A DNA stretch of 64,000 nt from Pseudomonas sp. UBA5706 (GTDB lineage: Bacteria; Pseudomonadota; Gammaproteobacteria; Pseudomonadales; Pseudomonadaceae): assembly GCF_002419965.1 (NCBI RefSeq), contig NZ_DIHC01000045.1, forward strand, positions 1 to 64,000, written 5' to 3'. Made by a program: the position numbers and the translations under genes. Shown here piece by piece: positions 26,307 to 35,613 of the stretch. Positions within the stretch are counted from its first letter, which is position 1, and every line of letters starts with the position of its first letter. The notes beneath the pieces were generated by a model. The model did no database searches. It was not told the DNA's origin and saw nothing but the letters and a program-made list of their open reading frames with translations.

Positions 26307-26487
26307 CCGACTCCGCGATAGTGCGTCCCGCACACCCTCTGGGGGAGTGAGCGTGCTCACTTCCACCGAATCCGGGGCGGGCCTGAGACCATGCCCCAAT
26401 CCCTGACTTCCGTGCCCGCAACTGCGCCCCGCGATGCCTGCACTCATTGAGTCTCAGTTCACCCGCTCCTATTACGAGTACCTGTGG

Positions 26488-27333
26488 ATGTTCGAAACGA
26501 CTGCCCCTTCCCCTATTGAAGCCCTGTTGCACTGGATGAGCGGGCGTTCCTTCGTGGCGCTGACGGGCGCTGGCATCAGCACGTCTTCGGGCATTCCCGA
26601 TTACCGCGACAGCGAGGGTGTGCGCCGAGGAAGGCAGCCGATGATGTTTCAGGAGTTCCTCAGTGACCCGCAGGCAAGGCGCCGCTATTGGGCGCGGGCG
26701 ATGCTGGGCTGGCCGAGGGTGCGCGCGGCGCAACCGAACGCTGCCCACCAAGCGTTGGCCACGCTGCAACGGCATGGGGTCATCGGCGGGGTGATCACGC
26801 AAAACGTCAACACCCTGCACGATCAGGCCGGTAGCCCCGATGTGATCGAATTGCATGGCAGCCTGCATTGGGTGCTGTGCCTGGACTGCCATCGACGTAC
26901 CGAACGCGATGCGATCCAACTCACGCTCATTGAGCAAAACCCTTACCTGACCGGAGTCGATGCCGTACAGGCCCCCGATGGTGACACCTTGCTCGACCCT
27001 GCTTTCGAGGAGCGCTTCCAGGTGCCCCACTGCCCCTATTGCGGCCGTGAACGCATGAAGCCGGACGTGGTGTTCTTTGGCGAAAACGTCGCGCCACCGA
27101 CTGCCGCCAAGGCCATGGCGCGGGTAGAAGGGGCTGACGGGTTGCTGGTGGTGGGGTCGTCGTTGATGGCCTTTTCAGCGTTTCGCCTGTGTCGCAGGGT
27201 CGTCGAGCAGGACAAACCGCTGATCGCCATTAATCTGGGCAAAACCCGGGCTGACGACATGCTGAATCTGAAGATCGCGGCGCCGTGCGAGACGTTGCTA
27301 CCGGAATTGGCGCAGCGATGGGTCATCTCGTAG
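26488..27333 (+). CDS. Sir2-family NAD-dependent deacetylase (class II, SIRT4-like) with altered NAD-site residue
   Basis: 281 residues from ATG 26488, which gives the N-terminus seen in homologues; an in-frame ATG at 26434 would give 299. NAD motif LTGAGISTSSGIPDYR, catalytic H123 in IELHGSL, and zinc cysteines in CLDC and CPYC are present, as is VVGSSLMAFSAFRL. Oddity: the conserved TQNVD segment reads TQNVN here (N108), replacing an aspartate that contacts NAD/nicotinamide in sirtuins. The enzyme may have lowered or changed activity (deacylase, ADP-ribosyl transfer or none). Stand-alone gene. Confidence 0.9.
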   Translation: MFETTAPSPIEALLHWMSGRSFVALTGAGISTSSGIPDYRDSEGVRRGRQPMMFQEFLSDPQARRRYWARAMLGWPRVRAAQPNAAHQALATLQRHGVIGGVITQNVNTLHDQAGSPDVIELHGSLHWVLCLDCHRRTERDAIQLTLIEQNPYLTGVDAVQAPDGDTLLDPAFEERFQVPHCPYCGRERMKPDVVFFGENVAPPTAAKAMARVEGADGLLVVGSSLMAFSAFRLCRRVVEQDKPLIAINLGKTRADDMLNLKIAAPCETLLPELAQRWVIS

Positions 27334-28056
27334 GCATCAAAGAGCACCAACGAGCACAGCCCCCTCGTGCAGCCTGGCGCGCTCACACTGGGCTTGCCGG
27401 ACAAAAACGGGCTCATCAAGGCGTCCAGGCGCGGCCAAAACCGCCGCGCATCAAAAAAGCTACAAACCGGAAGCTTTTGGCACATTTCTTTCAAGTAGAA
27501 CGGGCGTACCACAAAACCACGCCCTATTCAGGCTGAAGATTGTGATTCGACGCTGCCCACCGGTGCGTCACACGCACCAAGGTGCAGGAAACGGACAATA
27601 CCCCGTCCAACAACAGTGCAGGACGCAAACCAAAAGTCTGGCGTCCGTCGATAAGGAATTCGATACGTGAATCGCGTGCCCCGCTTGCCCACTCCACGCC
27701 TGCATCACCTCCCGCACCGCTCACCTGTCAACATCCATGCCTCGTCCACCTGGCGCCCCCCTGCGTGTCCCCTTCGTCAGACTACTGATCGGCAAAGCGC
27801 CCACATCTGACGCCCGGCTGCGATGCATTTTTGCGGGTATCGCAGACACTGATTCGGTTGACCGGCGTCGTCGCCCATTTTTTTATGCCCGGCACGTTAT
27901 CACTTTCCTTTATTTCTGATGTTAACGGGAGACATCCCGCGTAAGACAGGCAACTTCTACAGACGGGCCACCCCCGTATGGGAACGCGCACGCCTGATGA
28001 ATCGCAGCCATGCATAGTTGGGCAGGCTTATTCGCCCTTAATAAACCAACCGAAAC

Positions 28057-28078
28057 GTTATGACTAACCAGTCATAAC
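28057..28078. promoter_or_regulatory. Perfect palindrome GTTATGACT-AACC-AGTCATAAC
   Basis: A 9-bp perfect inverted repeat with 4-bp spacer, resembling TetR-family operators (GACTaaccAGTC core). It lies 530 bp before tonB, with no regulator gene in the gap. Confidence 0.5.
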
Positions 28079-28400
28079 TTGCACAGGAAGAGATCATGCA
28101 AAGCTAAACCTCTAACGCACCAATTCGAAGCTCTGTTAACACCTTTGGTGCAATGCTAATAAGCGACAACTATTCGGGCCTTCGCTAATTAAATGCGCTG
28201 ATGGCCACGACCTCGCTCGCCACAGTAATCGTCATTGGTTTCAATGGTTTCACTATGTTCAAAGAGCGTTTTAGAGCGAATTCGATAAAAAGTTACAGGA
28301 ATGCGACATGAAGGGTCATACAGCGCAAAACCTCGAACCAGAGGGTCCAGCTGGCATAGCGGTTGCTAAGAATGATCATGTAGCCGCAAAACTACACAGC

Positions 28401-28416
28401 TGTACATGAATGTACA
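28401..28416. promoter_or_regulatory. Perfect palindrome TGTACAT-GA-ATGTACA
   Basis: A 7-bp perfect inverted repeat with 2-bp spacer, 195 bp upstream of tonB. Operator-like; cognate factor unknown. Not a Fur box or a LexA box by sequence. Confidence 0.45.
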
Positions 28417-28513
28417 TAACAAGAACTCAAGGATTAGCGATGTCGTCTCCATAGCCTTTCATAGCGACATTTTTCTGATAACAAGCTGACACTTTCCTGT
28501 CCGCTTACAGGTG

Positions 28514-28530
28514 TTTTGCGCCGCGCAAAA
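28514..28530. promoter_or_regulatory. Perfect palindrome TTTTGCGC-C-GCGCAAAA
   Basis: An 8-bp perfect inverted repeat with a single central base, 80 bp before the tonB start codon, where an operator would overlap or follow the promoter. Confidence 0.5.
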
Positions 28531-28610
28531 GTGCAAGCATCACTCATTCGAACATTCAGCCAATGTTTGAACGGACGCTTATTGCCCTTCAACTCTCCGA
28601 GGGAGCTTTA

Positions 28611-29432
28611 ATGAACGATGCGGTAAAGATGAACGCATTACCCGACCCGTCACCGGATAAACTTTCCGTGGTCTGGCCGAGTATTCCTTTCAAGGAAAAT
28701 ACTTCACGTCCTGGCGGGTTGAACAGGCCGCAGGTGTTGCTATTGATTGCCGCGTCGGTCCTTATTCATGGTGTCATTTGGTGGTACATGCAAACAGCAA
28801 AATCCGACGTGCCGGAAGTTGCCCCGCAAGTACCCGAAATGACCGTCGAACTGACCAGCCCGACGCCGCCGTCGCCAGAGCCTCCTCCTCCCGAACCGCC
28901 ACCACCCCCACCACCTCCTCCTCCGCCCCCCGAACCCGAACAACCGGTGGAGGACCCTGACGCTGCCAAACCGCCGCCCAAGCCAATGGAAAAACCGAAG
29001 GTCGAGAAACCCAAGCCGGTCAAGAAACCCGAGCCGGTGAAAAAACCGATGCCCCCTGCGCCGCCTGTAGCCGCCGCACCGAGTATGCCGGCGCCGGCAA
29101 CACCGACGCCCGCGCCCAGTGCTCCGGCAGCCCCGGCGACGGTCAAGGAGTCGGCGGCTATTTCCGGGCTGGCGAGCCTTGGCAATCCGCCGCCGGAATA
29201 CCCGGGCGCGGCGCTGCGCAAAGGCATGGAAGGTCGGGTGATTCTGCGCATCAAGGTCTTGCCCAATGGCCGTGCAGGCACGGTCGAGGTGACCAAATCC
29301 AGCGGCAAACAGGTACTGGACGATGCGGCGGTGGCAACGGTACGCAACTGGAAGTTCATTCCGGCCAAGCGTGGCGACACGCCGATCGAAGGCTTCGCCA
29401 CCCAGACCATTGATTTCAAATTGCCGGAATGA
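28611..29432 (+). CDS. tonB: TonB energy-transducing protein
   Basis: 273 residues. One membrane helix at about 42-60 contains S49-x3-H53, equivalent to the S-x3-H proton-path motif of TonB. A long proline-rich periplasmic spacer with Glu-Pro and Lys-Pro repeats covers about 78-180, and the C-terminal TonB domain (EYPGAALRKGMEGRVILRI, VTKSSGKQVLDDAAVATVRNWKFIPA) occupies about 195-273. Start 28611 has GAGGGAG; the ATG at 28563 has no site. First gene of the TonB/ExbB/ExbD/receptor/Yej cluster, so probably dedicated to that receptor. Confidence 0.93.
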   Translation: MNDAVKMNALPDPSPDKLSVVWPSIPFKENTSRPGGLNRPQVLLLIAASVLIHGVIWWYMQTAKSDVPEVAPQVPEMTVELTSPTPPSPEPPPPEPPPPPPPPPPPPEPEQPVEDPDAAKPPPKPMEKPKVEKPKPVKKPEPVKKPMPPAPPVAAAPSMPAPATPTPAPSAPAAPATVKESAAISGLASLGNPPPEYPGAALRKGMEGRVILRIKVLPNGRAGTVEVTKSSGKQVLDDAAVATVRNWKFIPAKRGDTPIEGFATQTIDFKLPE

Positions 29433-29480
29433 CGGCAGGCAAACCACAGACAACTCTTATATAGCTGGTGAGGTGTAACC

Positions 29481-30188
29481 ATGAACGAATCGCTCTCTTC
29501 CATGATTGTCCCCGGGGTGCTGTGGGCATTGGTGTTTTTCTCGGTGTTGAGCTGGGGTCTGCTGCTGATCAAATCCGCGCAATACCTGAAGCTCAAGACC
29601 CAGAACAGGCAGTTCACCAAGGCTTTCTGGACCGCACCTGATCTGCTCACCGCCGCCGAACACGCCACCCAGTACCCCGGTTCGCTGGCGCGCATCGCCA
29701 ACAGCGGTTTCGAAGCCATGTCGGTCGAAGAAACACCACGCACCACCCAGCAACTGGCCCACACCATCAACCGCTCGGACCGCCTGGAACGCAACCTGCG
29801 CCAGCAGATCCAGAAAGAACGCCGCTCGCTGGAAGCCGGGCAAGCGATCCTCGCCAGTATCGGCAGCACCGCGCCTTTCATCGGCCTGTTCGGCACCGTC
29901 TGGGGGATCATGGAAGCGCTGCAGAGCATCGGCGCCAGCGGCTCGGCCAGTCTGGAAACCGTCGCCGGTCCCATCGGCCATGCGCTGATCGCCACCGGCG
30001 TCGGGATCGCGGTCGCGGTACCGGCGGTGCTGATTTACAACTTCTTTCTGCGCCGTCTGAAACTGGCCGTGGCCGACATGGACGATTTTGCCCATGACTT
30101 CGACGCGCTCGCGCAGCGCAGTGCCTTTGCAGTCGATCGCCAGCCTATCGCACACAAGAACGGCCATGCCGTTCGGGAGGCGAGCTGA
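29481..30188 (+). CDS. exbB: ExbB/TolQ-family proton channel subunit
   Basis: 235 residues with three membrane segments (about 13-32, 127-150, 165-190). The MotA/TolQ/ExbB domain is clear: LEAGQAILASIGSTAPFIGL, FGTVWGIMEAL and GPIGHALIATGVGIAVAVPAVL. Together with ExbD it converts proton motive force into TonB motion. Its stop overlaps the exbD start by 1 bp. Confidence 0.95.
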   Translation: MNESLSSMIVPGVLWALVFFSVLSWGLLLIKSAQYLKLKTQNRQFTKAFWTAPDLLTAAEHATQYPGSLARIANSGFEAMSVEETPRTTQQLAHTINRSDRLERNLRQQIQKERRSLEAGQAILASIGSTAPFIGLFGTVWGIMEALQSIGASGSASLETVAGPIGHALIATGVGIAVAVPAVLIYNFFLRRLKLAVADMDDFAHDFDALAQRSAFAVDRQPIAHKNGHAVREAS

Positions 30189-30589
30189 TGTCGTTTTCTA
30201 CTCAAGACAGCGATGAAGTGCTCAGCGAAATGAACGTCACGCCGCTGGTGGACGTGATGCTCGTGCTGCTGGTGGTGTTCATCGTCACCGCACCGCTGAT
30301 GACCAACGCGATCAAGGTCAACCTGCCGAAAACCGATGCCGTCGCCCCCGCCGAGAAAAAAGACCCGGTGGTGGTCAGCGTCGATCAGGACGGCAAGTTC
30401 TACCTGGCCAAATCCGAGATCGCCCCCGAGTCGCTGGAAGTCAGCCTCAAGGACGTCAAGAGCAAAGACCCCGAAGTGCGCGTCCAGTTACAGGCCGACA
30501 CCAGCGTCAACTACGGCCAGGTGGCCAAGGCGATGGCGTCCATCGAGCGCGCCGGGATCACCAAGATATCGGTGATGACGTCCAAATGA
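30188..30589 (+). CDS. exbD: ExbD/TolR-family proton channel subunit
   Basis: 133 residues: single N-terminal membrane helix (about 19-40) carrying the conserved proton-accepting aspartate in NVTPLVDVMLVLLVVF, then the periplasmic domain (VVVSVDQDGKFYLAK, YGQVAKAMASIERAGITKISVMT). Overlaps exbB by 1 bp. Confidence 0.95.
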   Translation: MSFSTQDSDEVLSEMNVTPLVDVMLVLLVVFIVTAPLMTNAIKVNLPKTDAVAPAEKKDPVVVSVDQDGKFYLAKSEIAPESLEVSLKDVKSKDPEVRVQLQADTSVNYGQVAKAMASIERAGITKISVMTSK

Positions 30590-30783
30590 CGCGCCCGTGA
30601 ACTGAGGGCTGCGTCCGGCGTGGCCCTGCATACCTAACTCCCGATGTAACAGCCGTCCGTGGATTTGCCATGGAGGGGAGCGGCTTGCTTGAAAAAAGGA
30701 TTTTCCGACCGCCACAACCGCGTCGGAGCAACGAGGGCTCACAAGGCCATTTCATTAACGTCTGGAATAAGTCGGAAATTACC

Positions 30784-33519
30784 ATGCTGATGAGTTTTCC
30801 TGGTTCTACCCTCAAGCCTCTTGTTCTTGCCGTAGGACGGCATCCCCGCGCACTGTTCTGCGCCCTGGCCGTGGGCATGAGCCCGGCCTATGCGGCAGAA
30901 AACAGCGATAACACCGCCGAGGCCGCACCGGCCAGCGAAGCCGCGGTTCCGGCTGCCGCTGCGGCAGTGCCGGCCACCACGCAGTTGCAGCGAGTTGAAG
31001 TGACCGGCTCGGCGGTGCGTCGGGCCGACGCCGAAACCGCAGTGCCGGTGACGATCCTGCGCGCCGACGAGTTGAAAAAGCAGGGCGTGACCACCACCGA
31101 ACAAATGGTGCAGCGCATCACGGGCAGCCAGGCGATGTACAACAGCGCAGGCTCTGTGGGCGCCTCCACAGGCGGCGCGTCCTACGCCGACATGCGGGGC
31201 ATTGGCGCCAACAAGACCCTGGTCCTGCTCAATGGTCGGCGTCTGTCCAACAACGCCTTGTCCGGCGTGGGCACGCCCAACGGCAGCGCTATCGACTTAA
31301 ACATGATCCCGTTCGCCGCCATCGATCGCATCGAAGTATTGCGCGATGGTGCCTCGGCGCTGTACGGCACTGACGCCATTGGCGGCGTCATCAACTTCAT
31401 TACCAAAAAATCATTGACCGATGGCACCTTGAGCCTGGGCGGCGACACGCCAACCTCCAGCGGTGGCGGCGCGACCAAGGACATGAGCGCCAGTTGGGGT
31501 TTCGGTGACCTGAACGAAGACCGCTTCAACGTGATGGGCGTGTTCAACTACAACAAACAGCAAAACCTGGACGCCAATGACCGGTCGTTCGCCAAGGATT
31601 ACGTACCGGGCCGCGGCCTCAACCAGACCTCCGGGACCGCTTACCCGGGCAACTACTATCAAGGCAACAACAGTGCCAATCCTCTAGGCCCTAACTGCGC
31701 AGGTCCAAGCCTGGTCGGGGTCAATGGGGTCTGTCGGTTCAGCACCCGCGAATACATTGATCTGGTGCCGCAAACCGAGAAGACCTCGTTCTTTGGCCGA
31801 GCCACCGGCAAGCTGGCCGAGGACCACAACGTCAGCCTCGAATACTTCTGGGCTCGCAATAATAACGCCACCAGCATCGGGCCCGCGCCGCTCACCGGGC
31901 TGAGCATCGACCCCTCCTCCCCCTACTACCCGGGCAATGGCATCACGCCCGGTCCGACCAGCTTTGCGCTGGACCCGACCCAGCCGGTGGACACCGCCTG
32001 GCGTGAAACCGCAGCCGGTGCCCGTGGAAACAAGGACGAGAACACTAGCCAGAGGCTGTTGCTGACCTTCGATGGCACGGTCGGCGGCTGGGACTACAAC
32101 GTGGGTGCTTCCTACAACCAGAACAAGGTGATTTCGTCCGTCAGCTCGGGCTATGTCAGCGACGCGGCGCTCAGGGCCGGCCTGGCCAGCGGCCTGCTCA
32201 ATCCGTTCGGACCCCAGTCGGCAGCCGGTCAGCAATACATCGACAGCGCGGCCTACCACGGTGAATATTCCACCGCTGTCGGCCGTGTGTATGGATTTGA
32301 TGGCAAGATCAGCCGCGAGATAGGCGACTGGTTCGGCGCCGGTGAATCGGGCCTGGCACTGGGTGGTGAGTACCGCAAGGAAAAACTGCACCAGAACTAC
32401 GAAACCTTCGTCGACGACATCAGCAGCCTGGGGCTGGATTCGGCCGGCAGCGTCTCCGGGGACCGCAGCGTCAAGGCCGAGTTTGCCGAACTGAACGTAC
32501 CGGTACTCGATAGCCTGGAGCTGACTGCCGCCGTGCGTCACGACAAATACAGCGACTTCGGCAGCACCACCAACCCCAAATACTCGTTCCGCTTCCAGCC
32601 ATTCAAGGAACTGGTTATGCGCGGTGCCTACAGTGAAGGGTTCCGCGCACCGTCGCTGTACGAGCTGTACGCACCGCAAAGCCTGAGCTACAGCCAGGGC
32701 TACTACGATGACCCGACCCTCTGCGCCGGCGGCACGGTACAGCCCGGCGGCCAGGCCGGACGCGACTGTAACCAACAGTTCCTTAACCGCAGCGGCGGCA
32801 ACGCTAACCTGTCACCGGAAAAAGCCCGCAACGTGACCCTGGGCTTCGTCTATCAGCCGATCAACAACCTGTCGATGGGTCTGGATTTCTGGTGGATTCA
32901 CATCTCCAACCAAATCCAGTCCTTCCCGGAATCCACGGTATTTAACGAAGCGGACATCTACGGTGATCGCATCATCCGCAACGCCGATGGCTCCATCGCC
33001 AACATCGTGACCGGCAACTCCAACCTGGGCATCGTCAAGACCAGCGGCGTTGACGTGACGCTGGATTACCGCTTCCCGAATACTCCGTACGGCCAATTTG
33101 GTGTCGGCCTGACCGGCACCTATGTCGACCGCTATGACTTCCAGAACACCATCAACGGTCCGTACACCGACAAGGTCGGCGACTTCCAGGGCGACGGCGT
33201 GATCGCGCGCTGGAAACACGTGCTGATCGGCAGCTGGACCCTGGGCGATAGCCGTGCATCGTTGACCAACCGCTTCACCAGTGGCTACAACGACTACGAC
33301 CGCACCGCCAACAGCACGGTGCCCTCGTACTCGCTGTGGGACCTGTCGGTCGGACATACATTCGAAAAGGTGCTGGACGTTGACGCAGGGGTTAGAAACC
33401 TGTTCGACCGCGATCCACCGTTCACCAACCAGGCCTACAACTTCCAGTCCGGCTATGACCCGCGTTATGCCGACCCGCTGGGCCGCACGTTGTTTGCCCG
33501 GGCGACCTACCACTTCTGA
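30784..33519 (+). CDS. TonB-dependent outer membrane receptor, substrate unknown
   Basis: 911 residues from ATG 30784, which begins a credible signal peptide (cleavage near SPAYA-AE, about residue 37); the in-frame ATG at 30670 would put 38 extra residues before it. A TonB-box-like RVEVTGS follows at about residue 70, then the plug (ADELKKQGVTTTEQMVQRI, MRGIGANKTLVLLNGRRLS, IEVLRDGASALYGTDAIGGV) and the 22-strand barrel ending in an aromatic residue (ARATYHF). The type resembles plug domains of peptide, carbohydrate or B12-like receptors more than classical siderophore receptors. No FecI/FecR or N-terminal signalling domain. It lies between exbD and a Yej importer, suggesting a peptide-like substrate. 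Confidence 0.92.
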   Translation: MLMSFPGSTLKPLVLAVGRHPRALFCALAVGMSPAYAAENSDNTAEAAPASEAAVPAAAAAVPATTQLQRVEVTGSAVRRADAETAVPVTILRADELKKQGVTTTEQMVQRITGSQAMYNSAGSVGASTGGASYADMRGIGANKTLVLLNGRRLSNNALSGVGTPNGSAIDLNMIPFAAIDRIEVLRDGASALYGTDAIGGVINFITKKSLTDGTLSLGGDTPTSSGGGATKDMSASWGFGDLNEDRFNVMGVFNYNKQQNLDANDRSFAKDYVPGRGLNQTSGTAYPGNYYQGNNSANPLGPNCAGPSLVGVNGVCRFSTREYIDLVPQTEKTSFFGRATGKLAEDHNVSLEYFWARNNNATSIGPAPLTGLSIDPSSPYYPGNGITPGPTSFALDPTQPVDTAWRETAAGARGNKDENTSQRLLLTFDGTVGGWDYNVGASYNQNKVISSVSSGYVSDAALRAGLASGLLNPFGPQSAAGQQYIDSAAYHGEYSTAVGRVYGFDGKISREIGDWFGAGESGLALGGEYRKEKLHQNYETFVDDISSLGLDSAGSVSGDRSVKAEFAELNVPVLDSLELTAAVRHDKYSDFGSTTNPKYSFRFQPFKELVMRGAYSEGFRAPSLYELYAPQSLSYSQGYYDDPTLCAGGTVQPGGQAGRDCNQQFLNRSGGNANLSPEKARNVTLGFVYQPINNLSMGLDFWWIHISNQIQSFPESTVFNEADIYGDRIIRNADGSIANIVTGNSNLGIVKTSGVDVTLDYRFPNTPYGQFGVGLTGTYVDRYDFQNTINGPYTDKVGDFQGDGVIARWKHVLIGSWTLGDSRASLTNRFTSGYNDYDRTANSTVPSYSLWDLSVGHTFEKVLDVDAGVRNLFDRDPPFTNQAYNFQSGYDPRYADPLGRTLFARATYHF

Positions 33520-33523
33520 GCCT

Positions 33524-33561
33524 CGACCCCTGACGCGCTTCGCTCCGGCGCGTCGGGGGTC
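33524..33561 (+). terminator. Possible attenuating stem-loop after the receptor gene
   Basis: GACCCCTGACGCGC / GCGCGTCGGGGGTC stem with one mismatch and a TTCGCTCCG loop, followed by TCTCTC rather than a T run. It may reduce readthrough into yejA rather than end transcription. Confidence 0.4.
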
Positions 33562-33668
33562 TCTCTGCGAAATCGCGCTCCCGGCCAGGTCGCGTCCACC
33601 TTCCCCGGCCGGGGGATTTTTCCCAGCGCTTTGCATGCGTCACCCTGCAAACCAAGGATTGCCCGAAC

Positions 33669-35612
33669 ATGTGCACCTCCCCTCTTTCGTTGCGAAGGCT
33701 GCTTCCCGGCATTGCGCTGCTGTACGCCGTGGCGTTCTTTATCTCGTTTCTGTCCGGCGTGCCGCTGGCCATCGCCGCGCCCCTGCACGCTCTGACCGTG
33801 TACGGCGAACCGCCCAAATACCCGGCTGATTTCAAACATTTTGATTACGTCGATCCAAACGCGCCCAAAGGCGGCTCGCTGAGCCGTGCGTCCGAAGAAA
33901 TCGGCCAGTACAACTACCTCACGCCCTATGTCGATCAGGGCATTTCCGTGAGCCAGATCGATACCTGGGTCTATTCGCCACTGGCCTATCGCTCGCTGGA
34001 TGAACCCTACACGGTGTATGGCCTGGTGGCGCAAAGGCTGGAGCGTGACCCGGACAACCTCTGGGTGCGCTTTTACCTTAATCCCAAAGCGCGGTTCGAC
34101 GACGGTAGCCCGATCACTGCCGAAGATGTGAAGTACACCTACCAGACCCTGATTACCCAGGGCAGCTTCAGCTACCGGCCGCTGTATGCGGACGTCAAGG
34201 ATGTGGTCATCGAAGCGCCGGGGCAGATTCGCTTCGACTTCAAGAGCAACCTCAATCGCACGCTGGCGCTGGATCTGGCGAGCATGCGTGTGCTACCGGA
34301 ACATTGGTGGAAGACCCGTGACTTCACCAAGGGCGGCGGTTTCGAACCACCGCTGGGCAGCGGGCCCTACCGCGTGTCGCGGGTGGATGCCGGGCGCAGC
34401 GTGAGCTTCGAACGGGTGAAAGACTGGTGGGCCAAGGACCTGCCGGTCAGTCGCGGGCTGTACAACTTCGACACGCTGACGGTGAATTTCTATGGCGATG
34501 TCGACGTCGCCCGACAACTGGTGCAAGCCGGCAGCTTCGATTACAACCGCGAGTTTTCTTCCGCCGGCTACGTAGTCGGCTATACCGCGCCGAGCGTGCA
34601 GGACGGTCGCTTGCAAAAGACCATCCTGGCCAAAAAACGCCCGGTGGCCGGACAGGGTTTCGTGTTCAACCTCGACAGGCCGATGTTTCAGGACCGTCGC
34701 GTGCGCGAAGCGCTGGCCATGCTCTGGGATTTCGAATGGGTCAACGGCCAGATCATGCGCAACTTCTATGTGCGCGAAGAGAGCTACTTCCCCAAAAGCG
34801 AAATGGCCGCCAGCGAACTGCCGGATGCCCAGGAAATGCAGATCCTCGCGCCCTTGCGAGGCAAGATCCCCGATGAAGCGTTTACCCAGGTCTGGCATGC
34901 GCCGAAAACCGATGGCAGCGGTTATATACGCGATAAACAGCTCAAGGCCTTGAAGCTGCTGGCCGACGCCGGGTGGCACGCGAAAAACAATCGGCTGGTC
35001 AACGCCGCCGGGCAACCTCTTGAATTCTCTTTTCTCGACGGTCAGGGCGGTTTCGAGCGCCTGGTGCTGCCCTATAAAAGGGTGCTGGCGCAGATCGGCA
35101 TCACATTGAATTTCCGTCGGGTCGATTCGGCGCAGTACATCAACCGGCTCAACAATCGTGACTACGACATGATCGTGGTCACCCTGCCCAACAACGGCAA
35201 CCCGATCCTGTCGCCGGGTCGGGAGCTGTACAACCTGTTCGGCTCCCAGAGCGCCCGCCAGGTTGGCAGCTCCAACGCGATGGTACTGCGCGATCCGGCC
35301 GTGGATTCGCTCATCGACGGGCTGGTCGCGGCCAACAGTCGCAATGACATGCTGCATTACGCCCGGGCGCTGGACCGGGTGTTGTTGTGGGGCTTCTACA
35401 TGATTCCCAATTACTACTCGCAAGGCACTCCGGTGGTATACGCCAACCGTTTTGGCAAACCTAAGGTCGAGCCGATTTACGACGTGGGGCTGGAAAGCTG
35501 GTGGCAGATCAGCGCCACGCCTTTGACCAATGAACAAATGGTTGCGCGCCTGGCGCCACAGAACAGCGCGCAGCCGAATGTGCCACCACCTGCGACCGGG
35601 GAGGAACGTTGA
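33669..35612 (+). CDS. yejA: Periplasmic peptide-binding protein of a Yej-type ABC importer
   Basis: 647-residue family 5 extracellular solute-binding protein. The signal peptide covers about 1-40. The mature start HALTVYGEPPKYPADFKHFDYVDPNAPKGG is typical of YejA, which binds oligopeptides and peptide antibiotics such as microcin C. It is followed directly by yejB, yejE and yejF. Ligand unknown here. Confidence 0.92.
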   Translation: MCTSPLSLRRLLPGIALLYAVAFFISFLSGVPLAIAAPLHALTVYGEPPKYPADFKHFDYVDPNAPKGGSLSRASEEIGQYNYLTPYVDQGISVSQIDTWVYSPLAYRSLDEPYTVYGLVAQRLERDPDNLWVRFYLNPKARFDDGSPITAEDVKYTYQTLITQGSFSYRPLYADVKDVVIEAPGQIRFDFKSNLNRTLALDLASMRVLPEHWWKTRDFTKGGGFEPPLGSGPYRVSRVDAGRSVSFERVKDWWAKDLPVSRGLYNFDTLTVNFYGDVDVARQLVQAGSFDYNREFSSAGYVVGYTAPSVQDGRLQKTILAKKRPVAGQGFVFNLDRPMFQDRRVREALAMLWDFEWVNGQIMRNFYVREESYFPKSEMAASELPDAQEMQILAPLRGKIPDEAFTQVWHAPKTDGSGYIRDKQLKALKLLADAGWHAKNNRLVNAAGQPLEFSFLDGQGGFERLVLPYKRVLAQIGITLNFRRVDSAQYINRLNNRDYDMIVVTLPNNGNPILSPGRELYNLFGSQSARQVGSSNAMVLRDPAVDSLIDGLVAANSRNDMLHYARALDRVLLWGFYMIPNYYSQGTPVVYANRFGKPKVEPIYDVGLESWWQISATPLTNEQMVARLAPQNSAQPNVPPPATGEER

Positions 35613-35613
35613 C

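Larger units (their letters stand above)
27334..28610. other. 1.28-kb non-coding region upstream of tonB
   Basis: The longest gene-free stretch in the window. Short open frames here are proline/serine-rich translations without ribosome-binding sites. Composition shifts from GC-rich (to about 27800) to AT-richer (27880-28560). Three exact palindromes at 28057, 28401 and 28514 lie toward tonB. A small RNA or leader is possible, but I see no defined one. Confidence 0.5.

Noticed and set aside
27582..27919. Short open frames in the tonB upstream gap
   Set aside because: Ser/Pro/Arg-rich translations without ribosome-binding sites or similarity; judged non-coding.
28250..28610. Fur box before tonB
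   Set aside because: I looked for a GATAATGATAATCATTATC-like sequence and found none; the palindromes present are different.
28766..29995. A 409-codon minus-strand frame opposite tonB and exbB, with long glycine runs
   Set aside because: The glycine runs are the antisense of the TonB proline-rich spacer; both sense genes are certain.
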